A program made the position numbers and the translations under genes. A stretch of 64,000 nucleotides of DNA from contig JBJMHU010000197.1 in assembly GCA_045807225.1 (NCBI GenBank), forward strand, positions 1 to 64,000, read 5' to 3'. This document shows positions 40,895 through 49,982 of the stretch, in pieces (position 1 is the stretch's first letter; every line of letters starts with the position of its first letter). The notes below the pieces were generated by a model that was not told the origin of the DNA, did no database searches, and saw only the letters and a list, made by a program, of their open reading frames with translations. The DNA is from Fodinibacter sp045807225. Its GTDB lineage: Bacteria; Actinomycetota; Actinomycetes; Actinomycetales; Dermatophilaceae.

Positions 40895-41104
40895 CTACTG
40901 CCGGGAGGCACGCTCGGGCCTGGACGGCATCCGAGAGACGATGGCATCAGCTCGACCGTGCAGCCACGCCTGCGCTTCCAGGCGCTGACGACGGCGCCAG
41001 GCTGCCGCCTCGTCGTCGCGAGGTCGAATCAGGATCAACAGTGCGCCCAGGGCGACGCCGCCGATCATCAATCCGGCGAAGATCCACACCACCGAAGGGT
41101 TCAC
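40895..41104 (-). CDS. Small single-pass membrane protein (69 aa)
   Basis: One membrane helix (about 6-27) followed by an Arg-rich, helical cytosolic tail (AAAWRRRQRLEAQAWLHG). The GTG start is preceded by a near-perfect ribosome site, GGAGGTGAT. It lies 57 bp downstream of the GlsB-like gene on the same strand, probably one operon. No family is known. Confidence 0.65.
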   Translation of the reverse strand: MNPSVVWIFAGLMIGGVALGALLILIRPRDDEAAAWRRRQRLEAQAWLHGRADAIVSRMPSRPERASRQ

Positions 41105-41160
41105 GGATCACCTCCAGCAGGAGGAGCAAGGGAGGAAGCCGGCGAGAACAGTCGCCCGCC

Positions 41161-41442
41161 TCAGATCCGAGTCGTCGTGCGCCGACCGGCAACTACACGC
41201 TCGTAGACGACGATCAGCACGGCAGCAACGATCACGCCCATGATCAAGGCGATCCAGTCGATACCGGAGGTGTTGCCCTTGTTGAAGACGCCGGTCCACA
41301 ACCAGCTGCCGACGAGCGCACCGACGATTCCGAGGACCACGGTCATCAGGGTGGAGATGTTCTGCCTTCCCGGCAGTACCAGCCGCGCCAAGGCGCCGAT
41401 GATCGCGCCCAGGATCACGGTCACAATGATGGTGGTGAGCAT
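41161..41442 (-). CDS. GlsB/YeaQ/YmgE family stress-response membrane protein
   Basis: A 93-aa protein with three membrane segments and the family pattern IIGALARLVLPGRQNIS, then VLGIVGALVGSWLW. These transglycosylase-associated proteins are general-stress membrane proteins of unknown biochemistry. ATG 41442 opens directly with the first helix (MLTTIIVTVILGAIIG). It may be co-transcribed with the 69-aa membrane protein. Confidence 0.85.
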   Translation of the reverse strand: MLTTIIVTVILGAIIGALARLVLPGRQNISTLMTVVLGIVGALVGSWLWTGVFNKGNTSGIDWIALIMGVIVAAVLIVVYERVVAGRRTTTRI

Positions 41443-41587
41443 GCGAGGCACTTCCCTTCGGGTCCGAGGACCCAGATGGCACTTCTGGACGCGGCCTGAA
41501 CGGCGCGCCGGGACCCGTCGTCCGGGACCCACCCAACCTCTACCCCCACGACGCGCGTCGATTCTCGAGGGTTCGGCTCCAGCGATT

Positions 41588-41626
41588 GCCGCCCATGCCG
41601 AGTCCCGAGCTGGGGGCATGGGCGGC
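41588..41626. terminator. Hairpin downstream of the HxlR gene
   Basis: A perfect 12-bp stem GCCGCCCATGCC with its complement around a 15-nt loop, about 75 nt after the HxlR stop (read on the minus strand) and upstream of the GlsB gene. Confidence 0.5.
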
Positions 41627-41699
41627 GGGGGCCGATTCGCCCGGTCTGGCGTCGGTGGTGAACGGCCGAGCCGACGAGAAGACGGGCTGGACTGCCGCC

Positions 41700-42218
41700 T
41701 CAGGCGGTCCTGGGTCTGGCGGCAGGGCCGGGATGGGTGAGGATGTCGCGGGGGTCGGGGACGACATGGCCGGCGTCGCAGCGCACCACGAGGTGGACGG
41801 CCGCTCCGCAGTCCCGATGGACGAGCTCGAGAGCCGGCCCGTCGGGATCAGCAAGGTAGCGGTCACCCCACTCGAGCATCGCCGCGAGGACGGGGTACAG
41901 GTCGAGACCCTTTCGAGTGAGGCGGTATTCGTGGCGGGTACGCCGCCCGGGCTCCTGGTAGGGGACTCGACGGAGCAGGTCCTGATCGACCAGGGTCGCG
42001 AGCCGGTCGGACAGCACCGCACGCGGGATGTGGGTGCGCACGCGCATGTCGTCGAAGCGGCGCACGCCGTTGAAGACCTCGCGCAACACCAGGAACGACC
42101 ACCGGTCGCGGAGCACGTCGAGGGTGCGCCCGATCGAGCAGTTCTCCGCCGACCACGCCAAGGCGGCAGGTGAGGCGTCGGCAGGTTCGACCGCCTGAGG
42201 CGATGGGATCCGGACCAT
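41700..42218 (-). CDS. HxlR family transcriptional regulator
   Basis: A 172-aa winged-helix protein. The HxlR core is SIGRTLDVLRDRWSFLVLRE, RFDDMRVRTHIPRAVLSDRL and YRLTRKGLDLYPVLAAM; a C-terminal extension of about 50 residues includes cysteines in HRDCGAAVHLVVRCDAGH, a possible metal or redox site. It is divergent from a thioesterase-MFS pair with overlapping promoters and probably represses it. Confidence 0.87.
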   Translation of the reverse strand: MVRIPSPQAVEPADASPAALAWSAENCSIGRTLDVLRDRWSFLVLREVFNGVRRFDDMRVRTHIPRAVLSDRLATLVDQDLLRRVPYQEPGRRTRHEYRLTRKGLDLYPVLAAMLEWGDRYLADPDGPALELVHRDCGAAVHLVVRCDAGHVVPDPRDILTHPGPAARPRTA

Positions 42219-42224
42219 GTGTGG

Positions 42225-42254
42225 AGTCTAGGTTCAATTGACAGACTCAGGCAA
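42225..42254 (-). promoter_or_regulatory. Promoter of the HxlR gene (TTGCCT-N18-TAGACT)
   Basis: On the minus strand TTGCCT (42249-42254) and TAGACT (42225-42230) have an 18-bp spacer, and the -10 ends 6 nt before the ATG. A plus-strand TTGACA (42238-42243) for the divergent thioesterase lies inside it, so the two promoters overlap. Confidence 0.55.
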
Positions 42255-42272
42255 TAGCGGCAGGCTGCATTC

Positions 42273-42794
42273 ATGACACAGACCCAGACCTGGGACGATC
42301 AGCCGCTCGAGTCCAGCCGCACCTACGCGTGGACCGACCCGCGTGCCCTCCTTCCTCTGCTGGCGACCAACGCCGGAATCGACTACGTCTCCGGCATCGG
42401 CGACGCCACGATTCCCCCACCACCCATCGCCAGCACCCTGGGCTTCGGCCCGATGCGTGTCGTCGACGGTGCGGTGGTGCTCGAGCTGGAGCCGCAGTCG
42501 TTCCACGACAACCCGATCGGCTCGATGCACGGCGGCGTGATCGCGACGCTCCTGGACACCGTGGCAGGCTGCGCCGTCCATGCAACGCTGCCCGCCGGTG
42601 TCGGCTACACCTCGCTGGACCTGTCGGTGCGCTTCATCCGGGCGGTACGAGCGGGCACTGGAACCGTGACAGCCACGGGACGGTTGGTGCATCGCGGATC
42701 ACGCACGGCGGTGGCGGAGGCGAGCCTGGTCGACGCGTCCGGGCGGCTCGTCGCGACCGCCACCTCCACGTGCCTGCTCATGGAGGCGCCGTGA
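42273..42794 (+). CDS. PaaI-family hotdog-fold thioesterase
   Basis: A 173-aa protein with the PaaI/acyl-CoA thioesterase signature NPIGSMHGGVIATLLDTVAG, whose HGG and Asp are at the active site, then YTSLDLSVRFIRAV. It would hydrolyse an acyl- or aryl-CoA. An N-terminal extension of about 50 residues is longer than in minimal members. Its stop overlaps the GTG of the MFS exporter, so both are co-translated and presumably act on related compounds. Confidence 0.85.
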   Translation: MTQTQTWDDQPLESSRTYAWTDPRALLPLLATNAGIDYVSGIGDATIPPPPIASTLGFGPMRVVDGAVVLELEPQSFHDNPIGSMHGGVIATLLDTVAGCAVHATLPAGVGYTSLDLSVRFIRAVRAGTGTVTATGRLVHRGSRTAVAEASLVDASGRLVATATSTCLLMEAP

Positions 42795-44212
42795 CCGGAA
42801 CGGTGACCGCGAGTGCGCACGTCGGGCGACGCGATGCTTCCCCGGCGCTGGTCCTGGTCATCGTGTGCGCCGGGGTGGTGCTCGCCAGCCTGGACCTGTT
42901 CATCGTCAACATCGCGCTCCCTGCCATCGCCGCTGACCTCGGCACGCGCGATCTCAGCGCACTGTCATGGGTGCTCAACGGCTACGCCATCGTCTACGCA
43001 TCACTGCTGGTCTTCTTCGGCCGTCTCGCCGACAACTACCGGCGCAACCTCGGTTTCCTCGTCGGTGTCGCGGTGTTCACCGCAGCCTCCGCCGCCTGCG
43101 CCCTGGCCACCAGCGTCACGACGCTCGTGGTCTTCCGCCTGCTGCAGGCTGCCGGGGCGGCGCTGCTGACCCCGACCTCCCTCGGGCTCGTGCTGGCCTC
43201 CTTCCCGGCCGATCGTCGACCGGGAGCGGTCCGCACCTGGACAGCGGTCGGCGGCCTCGCCGCAGCGCTGGGACCCGTGCTCGGTGGCCTGCTCGTCGCG
43301 GCGAACTGGCGGTGGGTGTTCCTGGTCAACGTCCCGGTCGGAGTGATCGCCATGCTCGTCGGCTGGTTCCGCCTGCCGGACATCCCCGGCCATCGCGGCC
43401 CACGGCCCGACGCGCTCGGGACGCTCCTGGCAACAGCCGCAGTGGCCACCTTGACCTTCGCCCTCGTGAAGGGGAACGACTGGGGATGGGCGGCGGCCGC
43501 GACCTGGGGGACCCTCGCCGTCTCCGCGGTTCTGCTCGCCTCCTTCATCGCCCACACCCGACGGGCGGCGAACCCGCTCATCGACCCGGCACTGTTCCGG
43601 ATCCCTGCCTTCGCGGGCTCGACGATCGTGGCTGCCATCTTCTCGGCCTCGTTCGGGGGCATGCTGCTCTCCGCCGTGCTCTGGCAGCAGGATGTCTGGG
43701 GATGGTCGGCGCTGAAGTCCGGTCTCGCGATCACACCCGGTCCGATCATGGTCCCCCTCTTCGCCTTCCTCGTCGCGGGTCGCCTGATCGGTCGGCTCGG
43801 TGCGAGCACCGTCATCGTCATCGGTCTGACGTGCTTCGCAGCCGGGCTCAGCTGGTTCGCCGCACTCGTCTCGCTGACACCCGGCTACCTCACCCAGCTC
43901 CTGCCCGGCATGCTGCTCACCGGCGTGGGCGTGGGGCTCACCCTCCCCACGGTCATGGCCACCGGAACCAGCCCCCTACCCGCACCCTCGTTCGCCACCG
44001 GTTCGGCCGTCATCACCATGATGCGCCAGGTCGGACTGGCCATCGGTGTGGCCCTGTTCGTCGCAGTGCTCGCGACACCGACCAGCGCTGCAGACCAGCT
44101 GGCTTCCTTCCACCGCGGCTGGTGGGTGCTTGCCGCCACCGCTGCACTCGGCATCGTGCCCGCATGGCGTCTGCGCTCCCGATCCCACCAGGACCGTGCC
44201 CGCACTCGGTGA
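42791..44212 (+). CDS. MFS transporter, DHA2 (14-segment) drug exporter type
   Basis: A 473-aa protein of the EmrB/QacA type. The motif FGRLADNYRRNLGFLVGV lies between segments 2 and 3, motif C in GGLAAALGPVLGGLLV, and ALPAIAADLGTRDLSALSWV is the typical first periplasmic region. It starts at a GTG overlapping the thioesterase stop. With the divergent HxlR gene this makes a classic inducible detoxification unit. Confidence 0.9.
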   Translation: MTGTVTASAHVGRRDASPALVLVIVCAGVVLASLDLFIVNIALPAIAADLGTRDLSALSWVLNGYAIVYASLLVFFGRLADNYRRNLGFLVGVAVFTAASAACALATSVTTLVVFRLLQAAGAALLTPTSLGLVLASFPADRRPGAVRTWTAVGGLAAALGPVLGGLLVAANWRWVFLVNVPVGVIAMLVGWFRLPDIPGHRGPRPDALGTLLATAAVATLTFALVKGNDWGWAAAATWGTLAVSAVLLASFIAHTRRAANPLIDPALFRIPAFAGSTIVAAIFSASFGGMLLSAVLWQQDVWGWSALKSGLAITPGPIMVPLFAFLVAGRLIGRLGASTVIVIGLTCFAAGLSWFAALVSLTPGYLTQLLPGMLLTGVGVGLTLPTVMATGTSPLPAPSFATGSAVITMMRQVGLAIGVALFVAVLATPTSAADQLASFHRGWWVLAATAALGIVPAWRLRSRSHQDRARTR

Positions 44213-44259
44213 CCACCGACCGAAAGAGCTCCACGAAGTGAGCCGTCGAGGTACTGCCG

Positions 44260-45108
44260 TCAGGTCGCGTGGCTGTCCTCGACGAGCCGATCCATGGCAG
44301 CGAGGACGCAGCCAGGCGACTCGTGCCAGGGGAAGTGCCCGGCTCCCGGCTCGATGCAGGACCAAGCGCCGGGGATGCGATCGGCGGTGTCGACTCCGGC
44401 GCGTGGTGGCATCGGGCTCAGCTCACCCACGAGCACCGCGACCGGGACGCTGATCGCCGGTAGCGACGACTCCAGCTCCGGCAGCCGGGCCATCAGGTCC
44501 GCCCACAGCCCCTGGCTTGCCGGTTTCGAGAACTGGATGTGAGGCATGGGCGGGGCAGCAGCAGGATCGGCGAAGTACGACCCCCAGACCAGGGAGAACG
44601 CCTCGTGGGTCTCCGCAGGCGTCGCCTCGCCCGCGGTGTCCTTCTCGTCCAGTGCGCGGGCACGCTCGCGCAGGGCCTCGGGCACTCGCGCGAGCATCTC
44701 CGCGCCGAACGCCTCCGCCTGACCGTCACCAACCGCGCCGAGCGGGTCCACCGACAACACCCCGTCCAGCCGCTCAGGAATGCTCACCGCGGCATGGAAC
44801 ACCAGATGCCCACCCCATGAATGGCCCATCAGGTAGGCCCTGTCCCAGCCCAGGCCGTCCAGCACGGCGACGATGTCGGAGACCGCCTCGACGATCGTGA
44901 ACTCCCCCTGCTCGGTCGACGGCGCCAGGCCCCGCTGCTGGTACGTCGCGACCCGGTAGCGGCCGGCGAGTTCGGCCACCGCCTCGTCGAGGTAGTCATA
45001 GTTCAGACCCGGACCGCCGTGAAGAGCCAGGACCCGTGGACCGGTACCACCAACCCACCCCGACAGTTCGCCGGACCCCGCCGGCACCACGAATGACGTG
45101 CGTCCCAT
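44260..45108 (-). CDS. Alpha/beta hydrolase (proline iminopeptidase-like)
   Basis: A 282-aa hydrolase. The oxyanion motif is LALHGGPGLNYDYLD, the nucleophile elbow GHSWGGHL, and the catalytic His is in GAGHFPWHE. HGGPG is the proline iminopeptidase signature, but many esterases share it. ATG 45108 is chosen because TACTCT lies 6 nt upstream (leaderless). It is divergent from the GH13 gene. Confidence 0.83.
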   Translation of the reverse strand: MGRTSFVVPAGSGELSGWVGGTGPRVLALHGGPGLNYDYLDEAVAELAGRYRVATYQQRGLAPSTEQGEFTIVEAVSDIVAVLDGLGWDRAYLMGHSWGGHLVFHAAVSIPERLDGVLSVDPLGAVGDGQAEAFGAEMLARVPEALRERARALDEKDTAGEATPAETHEAFSLVWGSYFADPAAAPPMPHIQFSKPASQGLWADLMARLPELESSLPAISVPVAVLVGELSPMPPRAGVDTADRIPGAWSCIEPGAGHFPWHESPGCVLAAMDRLVEDSHAT

Positions 45109-45114
45109 GACCGC

Positions 45115-45120
45115 AGAGTA
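45115..45120 (-). promoter_or_regulatory. -10 element TACTCT of the hydrolase gene (leaderless)
   Basis: TACTCT on the minus strand ends 6 nt before the ATG at 45108. Confidence 0.45.
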
Positions 45121-45190
45121 GGACTTCTGCACCACGGGAGCTACGCGCCGTGGCGTCCTCTCCGGGTACCCGCGGGGGTACAACTGACGG

Positions 45191-46849
45191 ATGACGGCTC
45201 GGTGGTACCGACGAGGGGTCATCTACAGCCTCGACGTCAGGCTGTACCAGGACTCCGACGGCGACGGAATCGGTGACTTCCGTGGCCTCACGAGCCGGTT
45301 GGACCACCTGAGCCGGCTCGGGGTGTCGGTGCTGTGGCTCAACCCGATCCACCCCACCCCGTACCGAGACGGCGGCTATGACGTCGCGGACTACTACGGA
45401 GTGGACCCGGCGTTGGGCACCCTCGGCGACTTCGCCGAGTTCATGGCCGAGTGCGACGAGCGCGGCATCCGGGTCATGCTGGATCTGGTCCTCAACCACA
45501 CCAGCGACGAGCACCCCTGGTTCCGTAGCGCACGGGCCGACCCGGAGTCGCCCTACCGCGACTGGTACGTGTGGTCGGAGCAGGAACCGGGCGACCGTCT
45601 CCAAGGCATGGTGTTTCCCGGAGTGCAGGAGGCGACCTGGACCTACGACGAGGCGGTCGGCGCCTGGTACCACCACCGCTTCTATGACTTCCAGCCCGAC
45701 CTCAACATCTCCAACCCTCAGGTGCGCTCGGAGATGAAGAAGGTGGTGACCTTCTGGGAACGGCTCGGCGTGAGCGGATTCCGTCTCGATGGCGCGCCGT
45801 TCCTGATCGAGGAGACCGAGCCGGGGGCGGTCGACCACCCCCGCCACCCCGGCTTCCTCACCGAGCTTCGGGAGCGCCTGTCCTGGTTGCGGGGTGACGC
45901 CGTGTTCCTCGCGGAGGCGCACGTGCCCTCGGACGAGCTGCGCGACTACTTCGGTGATGCCGACGGTGCCGCGAACCGGGTTCAGATGCTCTTCGCCTTC
46001 CGGCTCAACGAGGCGCTCATGGTCGCACTCGCCCGCAAGGACGCCAGCGCCGTCGCGCACGCACTGACCGACCTACCCGCCCCGCCACGTGACGGCGCGT
46101 GGGCGACCTTCCTGCGTAACCATGACGAGGTCGACCTCTCACAGCTGGGTCAGGACGAGCGGGATGACGTCTTCGCCGCCTTCGGCCCCGAGCCGGACCA
46201 CCAGCTCTACGACCGCGGCATCCGGCGCAGGCTGGCCCCGATGATGGGAGGTGACGAGCGCCGCCTTCGCCTGGCATACAGCCTGCAGTTCACGATGCCG
46301 GGCACCCCCGTGCTGCGCTACGGCGACGAGATCGGCATGGGTGAGGACCTTGCCCTCCCCGAGCGAGAAGCGATCCGCACCCCCATGCAGTGGACCGGCA
46401 CGGCGAACGGTGGGTTCTCGGAGACCGAGAAGGAGCGGCTCATCCGGCCTGTCGTCGAGGCGCCGCCCTTCGGTTACCACGACGTCAACGTGACCGACCA
46501 GCGCCTCGACCCGGACTCGATGCTCACCTGGTTCGAGCGGATGCTGCACACCCTCAGGGAGTGCGACGAGATCGGCAGCGGCACCCACCGGGTGCTGCGC
46601 GGCGCGCCGGATGCCGTGCTCACGCACCTCGCCGAGGGGCCCACCGGTGTGGTGCTCTTCGTCCACAACCTGTCCGAGGAGCCGCACCTGGTTCATCCCC
46701 AGGACGTGCCGACCGAGGACCAACCTCCCGTCGAGGTCTTCTCCGACCACCAGTACCCGGGTCGGGTCGACCCGTCGGAGATCGAGATCGGGCCCTACGG
46801 CTTCCGCTGGATCCGCCTGCGGCGCTCCCACGGACCTGCGCCCGGCTGA
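45191..46849 (+). CDS. GH13 alpha-glucosidase/trehalose synthase-like enzyme
   Basis: A 552-aa (beta/alpha)8 enzyme. Region I is LDLVLNHTSDEHPWF; the nucleophile is D200 in GFRLDGAPF, the acid/base E242 in FLAEAHV, and the transition-state Asp D312 in FLRNHDEVDL. RTPMQWTGTANGGFS matches the trehalose synthase (GH13_16) and related subfamilies. The usual DAVP/DAIP after the nucleophile is DGAP here, a variant. It probably interconverts maltose and trehalose or hydrolyses small alpha-glucosides. It lacks the maltokinase domain often fused to TreS. Confidence 0.87.
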   Translation: MTARWYRRGVIYSLDVRLYQDSDGDGIGDFRGLTSRLDHLSRLGVSVLWLNPIHPTPYRDGGYDVADYYGVDPALGTLGDFAEFMAECDERGIRVMLDLVLNHTSDEHPWFRSARADPESPYRDWYVWSEQEPGDRLQGMVFPGVQEATWTYDEAVGAWYHHRFYDFQPDLNISNPQVRSEMKKVVTFWERLGVSGFRLDGAPFLIEETEPGAVDHPRHPGFLTELRERLSWLRGDAVFLAEAHVPSDELRDYFGDADGAANRVQMLFAFRLNEALMVALARKDASAVAHALTDLPAPPRDGAWATFLRNHDEVDLSQLGQDERDDVFAAFGPEPDHQLYDRGIRRRLAPMMGGDERRLRLAYSLQFTMPGTPVLRYGDEIGMGEDLALPEREAIRTPMQWTGTANGGFSETEKERLIRPVVEAPPFGYHDVNVTDQRLDPDSMLTWFERMLHTLRECDEIGSGTHRVLRGAPDAVLTHLAEGPTGVVLFVHNLSEEPHLVHPQDVPTEDQPPVEVFSDHQYPGRVDPSEIEIGPYGFRWIRLRRSHGPAPG

Positions 46850-46921
46850 CCTTGCTCCCGACCCGACGCGGGCCCGGGGGCCCGTCACCACGCCCGGTTC
46901 CCGCAGCGCGCCGCGCCCCGT

Positions 46922-46927
46922 TACTGT
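46922..46927 (+). promoter_or_regulatory. -10 element TACTGT (leaderless) for the downstream hydrolase
   Basis: TACTGT ends 5 nt before GTG 46933, in the 83-bp gap after the GH13 gene. Confidence 0.45.
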
Positions 46928-46932
46928 CGGGT

Positions 46933-47610
46933 GTGTCCACCTTCGTCCTCGTCCCCGGCGCCGGTGGGTCGGCGTGGGTCTGGAGTCGGGTGACCGCGTT
47001 GCTGGTCGAGGCCGGCCACGACGCGATCGCGGTGGATCTGCCCGGCGACGACGACACCGCCGGTCTACCGCGGTATGCCGAGCTGGTGGTGGACGCGATC
47101 GGTGAACGCTCACAGGTGGTCCTCGTCGCCGGGTCATTGGGCGGCTTCACCGCGCCCCTCGTCTGCGAGCGGGTGGCTGTGAGCCACCTGGTCCTGGTCA
47201 ATGCGATGATTCCTGTTCCTGGTGAGGCAGCCCGGGACTGGTGGGCGCACACCGGCGCGCTCGACGCCCAGGCCGAAGCGGCCCGCGCCGGTGGCTACGG
47301 CCCGTTCGACCTGGAGACCTACTTCCTTCACGACGTCGATGCCGACATCGCGGCCGAGGGGGAGGCACATCAGCGCGTCGAGGCCGACACGGCCTTTGAG
47401 TCGGTATGTGACTTCACGGCGTGGCCAGCTGTCGACATCCGCGTTCTCGCCGGCGAGAGCGACCGCTTCTTCCCGGTCGGCCTGCAACGTCGGGTCGCCC
47501 GCGACCGGCTCGGCGTCGAGGTCGACGTACTTCCCGGCGGGCACCTGCTGCCACTGGTGCAGCCGCGGCGGGTGGCCGACTACCTCCTGCGTGTGACCCG
47601 ACCCCACTGA
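46933..47610 (+). CDS. Alpha/beta hydrolase (esterase/methylesterase-like)
   Basis: A 225-aa minimal alpha/beta hydrolase of the salicylate-esterase/EstC kind. The oxyanion region is LVPGAGGSAWVW, the nucleophile region VAGSLGGFTAPLV (G-x-S-x-G as AGSLGG), and the catalytic His is in LPGGHLLPLVQP. GTG 46933 has a TACTGT -10 just upstream and no ribosome site. The substrate is unknown. Confidence 0.82.
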   Translation: MSTFVLVPGAGGSAWVWSRVTALLVEAGHDAIAVDLPGDDDTAGLPRYAELVVDAIGERSQVVLVAGSLGGFTAPLVCERVAVSHLVLVNAMIPVPGEAARDWWAHTGALDAQAEAARAGGYGPFDLETYFLHDVDADIAAEGEAHQRVEADTAFESVCDFTAWPAVDIRVLAGESDRFFPVGLQRRVARDRLGVEVDVLPGGHLLPLVQPRRVADYLLRVTRPH

Positions 47611-47691
47611 CGGCGCACCGCGGTCCTACGGCGCGACAGTTCCGGTGCGCAGATCAGCACGGGCGGTCACAATACAAGCGGAGGTGCTGGC

Positions 47692-47883
47692 ATGAGCGTG
47701 ACGGATGGTGCGCGGCGAGGAACAACCGCTGACGGGCGCAGCCTGCAGGAACGAGTTCGGGTTGACGTGCCCCGGGTGCTCCCGCAGGACATGGTGACCA
47801 CCCAGGTCGTCGACCCTCCACCTGACCCGGAGGGCGGCCGCAACACCGACATGGAGCTCATGACGCGCAACGCCGGCTGGTAG
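47692..47883 (+). CDS. Small soluble protein, unknown function (63 aa)
   Basis: A hydrophilic 63-aa protein (MSVTDGARRGTTADGRSLQE at the start, ELMTRNAGW at the end). GGAGGTG precedes the ATG at ideal spacing, which is the main support. No family is recognised. Confidence 0.55.
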   Translation: MSVTDGARRGTTADGRSLQERVRVDVPRVLPQDMVTTQVVDPPPDPEGGRNTDMELMTRNAGW

Positions 47884-47932
47884 GGCGATCCCCTGCGCAG
47901 TCTCGACGGCGCGGGCGCCGCGACCATCTTGT

Positions 47933-48796
47933 CTACGTCACGGCGAAGTCGTGGATGGCCCGGGACAGGGACGGTCGGCTGGGGCCGAGCCAGTAGAAGT
48001 GGCTGGCCGCCTCGGTGTCGAAGAGCAGCGCTCCTGGGATCGAGCGCACGAGGTCTGTGGCGTGTTCGAAGCGCACGCCTCCGTCGTGGCGAGAGGCAGT
48101 CACCAGGGTCGGGCAGGGAACCGCACCGAAGACCGCGTGGCGGTGCGAGGACCGGGCGGACGTGCCCTGCCTCAAGTCAGTGACGAACCCCGAGCCGGAC
48201 CCCATCGCCGCGAAGGTCGCCCTGGCCGACGCGCGGTCCACCGGCGTCCAGCCCGGCCACCACGAACCGACCGGCAGCGTGGACAGGGTGGACATCATCA
48301 GCCGCAGACCCCGGTCGGTCGACGTCATCGCACGGATCCCCCGCCAGACGAGTCCTGAAGTCGTCGGTGCGAAGCCCAGGGGCCCAGCCGCCGCCTCCAG
48401 CCTGCTGTCCGGGTAGGGCAGCGTCGACGGCGCACAGCTGTGCAGCACCAGTCGAGGCGCCAGACGCCCCAGGTGCACCGCGACGTGAGCGGCCTGCAGC
48501 CCACCGAAGCTGATTCCCACGGTTGCGGCGGCCTCCCCGATCCCGAGCGCGTCGCAGACCTGCGCGACAGCAGGGACGAACTCCGCCGCCATCAGCGGAC
48601 CCACGTCGGTGCGCCCGTACCCGGGACGCGAGAAGGACAGCACCCGATACCCCAGGTCGGTGTACAGGTCAGACCCCACCGGAGTGGCCGCCGAGCAGTG
48701 GCCACCGGGGAAGACCAGCACGGCAGCGGCGCCGGTGGGCCCTGCCGAGGCCACCTCCACCGGACCGAGCGACGTGGACACGAGCTGGGTCTTCAC
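47933..48796 (-). CDS. Alpha/beta hydrolase
   Basis: A 287-aa hydrolase. The oxyanion turn is VFPGGHCSAATPV, the nucleophile elbow VGISFGGLQAAH, and the C-terminal catalytic His is in AASHFYWLGP. HFYWLG and the helical cap resemble hydrolases acting on small esters or lactones, without closer assignment. GTG 48796 is the most upstream start leaving room for the divergent dehalogenase promoter; an earlier in-frame start would run into that gene. Confidence 0.78.
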   Translation of the reverse strand: MKTQLVSTSLGPVEVASAGPTGAAAVLVFPGGHCSAATPVGSDLYTDLGYRVLSFSRPGYGRTDVGPLMAAEFVPAVAQVCDALGIGEAAATVGISFGGLQAAHVAVHLGRLAPRLVLHSCAPSTLPYPDSRLEAAAGPLGFAPTTSGLVWRGIRAMTSTDRGLRLMMSTLSTLPVGSWWPGWTPVDRASARATFAAMGSGSGFVTDLRQGTSARSSHRHAVFGAVPCPTLVTASRHDGGVRFEHATDLVRSIPGALLFDTEAASHFYWLGPSRPSLSRAIHDFAVT

Positions 48797-48873
48797 CTCA
48801 CGAGCATGGCACCGCCCGTCTTCGACCTGCGAGAGGGCCGTCTCGGCTCTGCTGCGCTGACAAACTGGCGGGC

Positions 48874-49779
48874 ATGCAGGTGTACCGAACACCGGACGCA
48901 GCTTTCGAGCAGCTGCCCGACTTCCCCTGGGAACCGGCCTACGCGCAGGTCGCTGCTCCCGACGGCGGAACCATCCGGGTGGCCTGTGTCGACGTCGGGC
49001 CGGCCGACGGGCCGGTGGCGTTGTTGCTGCACGGCGAGCCGTCGTGGTCATTTCTGTACCGGCACGTGATCCGGGTGCTCACCGACAGCGGGATTCGCTG
49101 CGTGGCACCCGACCTCGTCGGCTTCGGGCGCTCGGACAAGCCGGTGAGCCAGGGGGACTACTCCTACGCCCGGTTGGTCGAGTGGACCCGCGAGCTGGTC
49201 TTCGACCACCTCGACCTGCGCGATGTCACCATGGTGGGCCACGACTGGGGTGGGCTGATCGGGCTGCGCCTGGTCGCCGAGCATCCTGGTCGCTTCGCCC
49301 GGGTCGTCGCCGCGAACACCGGGCTGCCGACCGGTGACTTCGGTATGCCGGATGTCTGGTGGCGCTTCCGCCGCGCGGTCGAGACGACCGAGGTGCTCGA
49401 CATCGGGCGCCTGGTCGCCGCGGGGTGCATGCGCCCGATGGCGGAGGAGGTCCGTGACGCCTACGACGCCCCCTTCCCGGAGGAGCGGGCCAAGGCCGGT
49501 GCCCGCGCCCTGCCAGGACTGGTGCCCACCGACCCGGACGACCCTGCGAGCCGGGACAACCGCGCCGCCTGGGAGGTCCTGTCAACCAGCACCCTGCCGT
49601 TCCTTCTCGCGTTCAGTGACAGCGACCCCATCACCGGCGCCATGGCACCGGTGATGCGCAGGCTGCTGCCAGGCACCCGGGGCCTTGACCACCCCACCAT
49701 CAGGGATGCCGGCCACTTCCTGCAGGAGGATGCCGGCGGCGAGCTGGGCCGAGTGGTGGCGCGCTTCATCCTCGGCTGA
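48874..49779 (+). CDS. Haloalkane dehalogenase (HLD-I-like)
   Basis: A 301-aa alpha/beta hydrolase replacing halogen by OH on haloalkanes. The oxyanion and halide motif is HGEPSWSFLYR, and nucleophile Asp124 lies in VGHDWGG with the adjacent halide-binding Trp125. The catalytic His281 is in DAGHFLQED, and the cap-domain Trp pair (DVWWRFRR) can supply the second halide ligand. Asp as nucleophile and the HGEP motif separate it from esterases and epoxide hydrolases (HGFP). The natural substrate is unknown; family members are also found in strains not exposed to pollutants. Confidence 0.85.
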   Translation: MQVYRTPDAAFEQLPDFPWEPAYAQVAAPDGGTIRVACVDVGPADGPVALLLHGEPSWSFLYRHVIRVLTDSGIRCVAPDLVGFGRSDKPVSQGDYSYARLVEWTRELVFDHLDLRDVTMVGHDWGGLIGLRLVAEHPGRFARVVAANTGLPTGDFGMPDVWWRFRRAVETTEVLDIGRLVAAGCMRPMAEEVRDAYDAPFPEERAKAGARALPGLVPTDPDDPASRDNRAAWEVLSTSTLPFLLAFSDSDPITGAMAPVMRRLLPGTRGLDHPTIRDAGHFLQEDAGGELGRVVARFILG

Positions 49780-49982
49780 CGAGCCGTGCGGCAGCCGCCA
49801 CCGACCGGACGACGACGTTTCGGACTGCGGCGCAGCAGCGTGTCAGCGGCGGCTGATGGCGCCGGCCCTCACCCCCCGGGCACGAGCAGCCCGCACCGGA
49901 CGTGGCGCTCCCGGGCTGCGGCGTGCGACGGTGGCGCAGCGGCGCTCCTGCCGTCAACACCTCTCGGAACGGAGTGGCCAAC

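Noticed and set aside
42791..44212. Longer start for the DHA2 exporter (from 42329)
   Set aside because: That extension would be out of frame with, and cover, the thioesterase gene. The GTG overlapping the thioesterase stop gives the normal exporter N-terminus.
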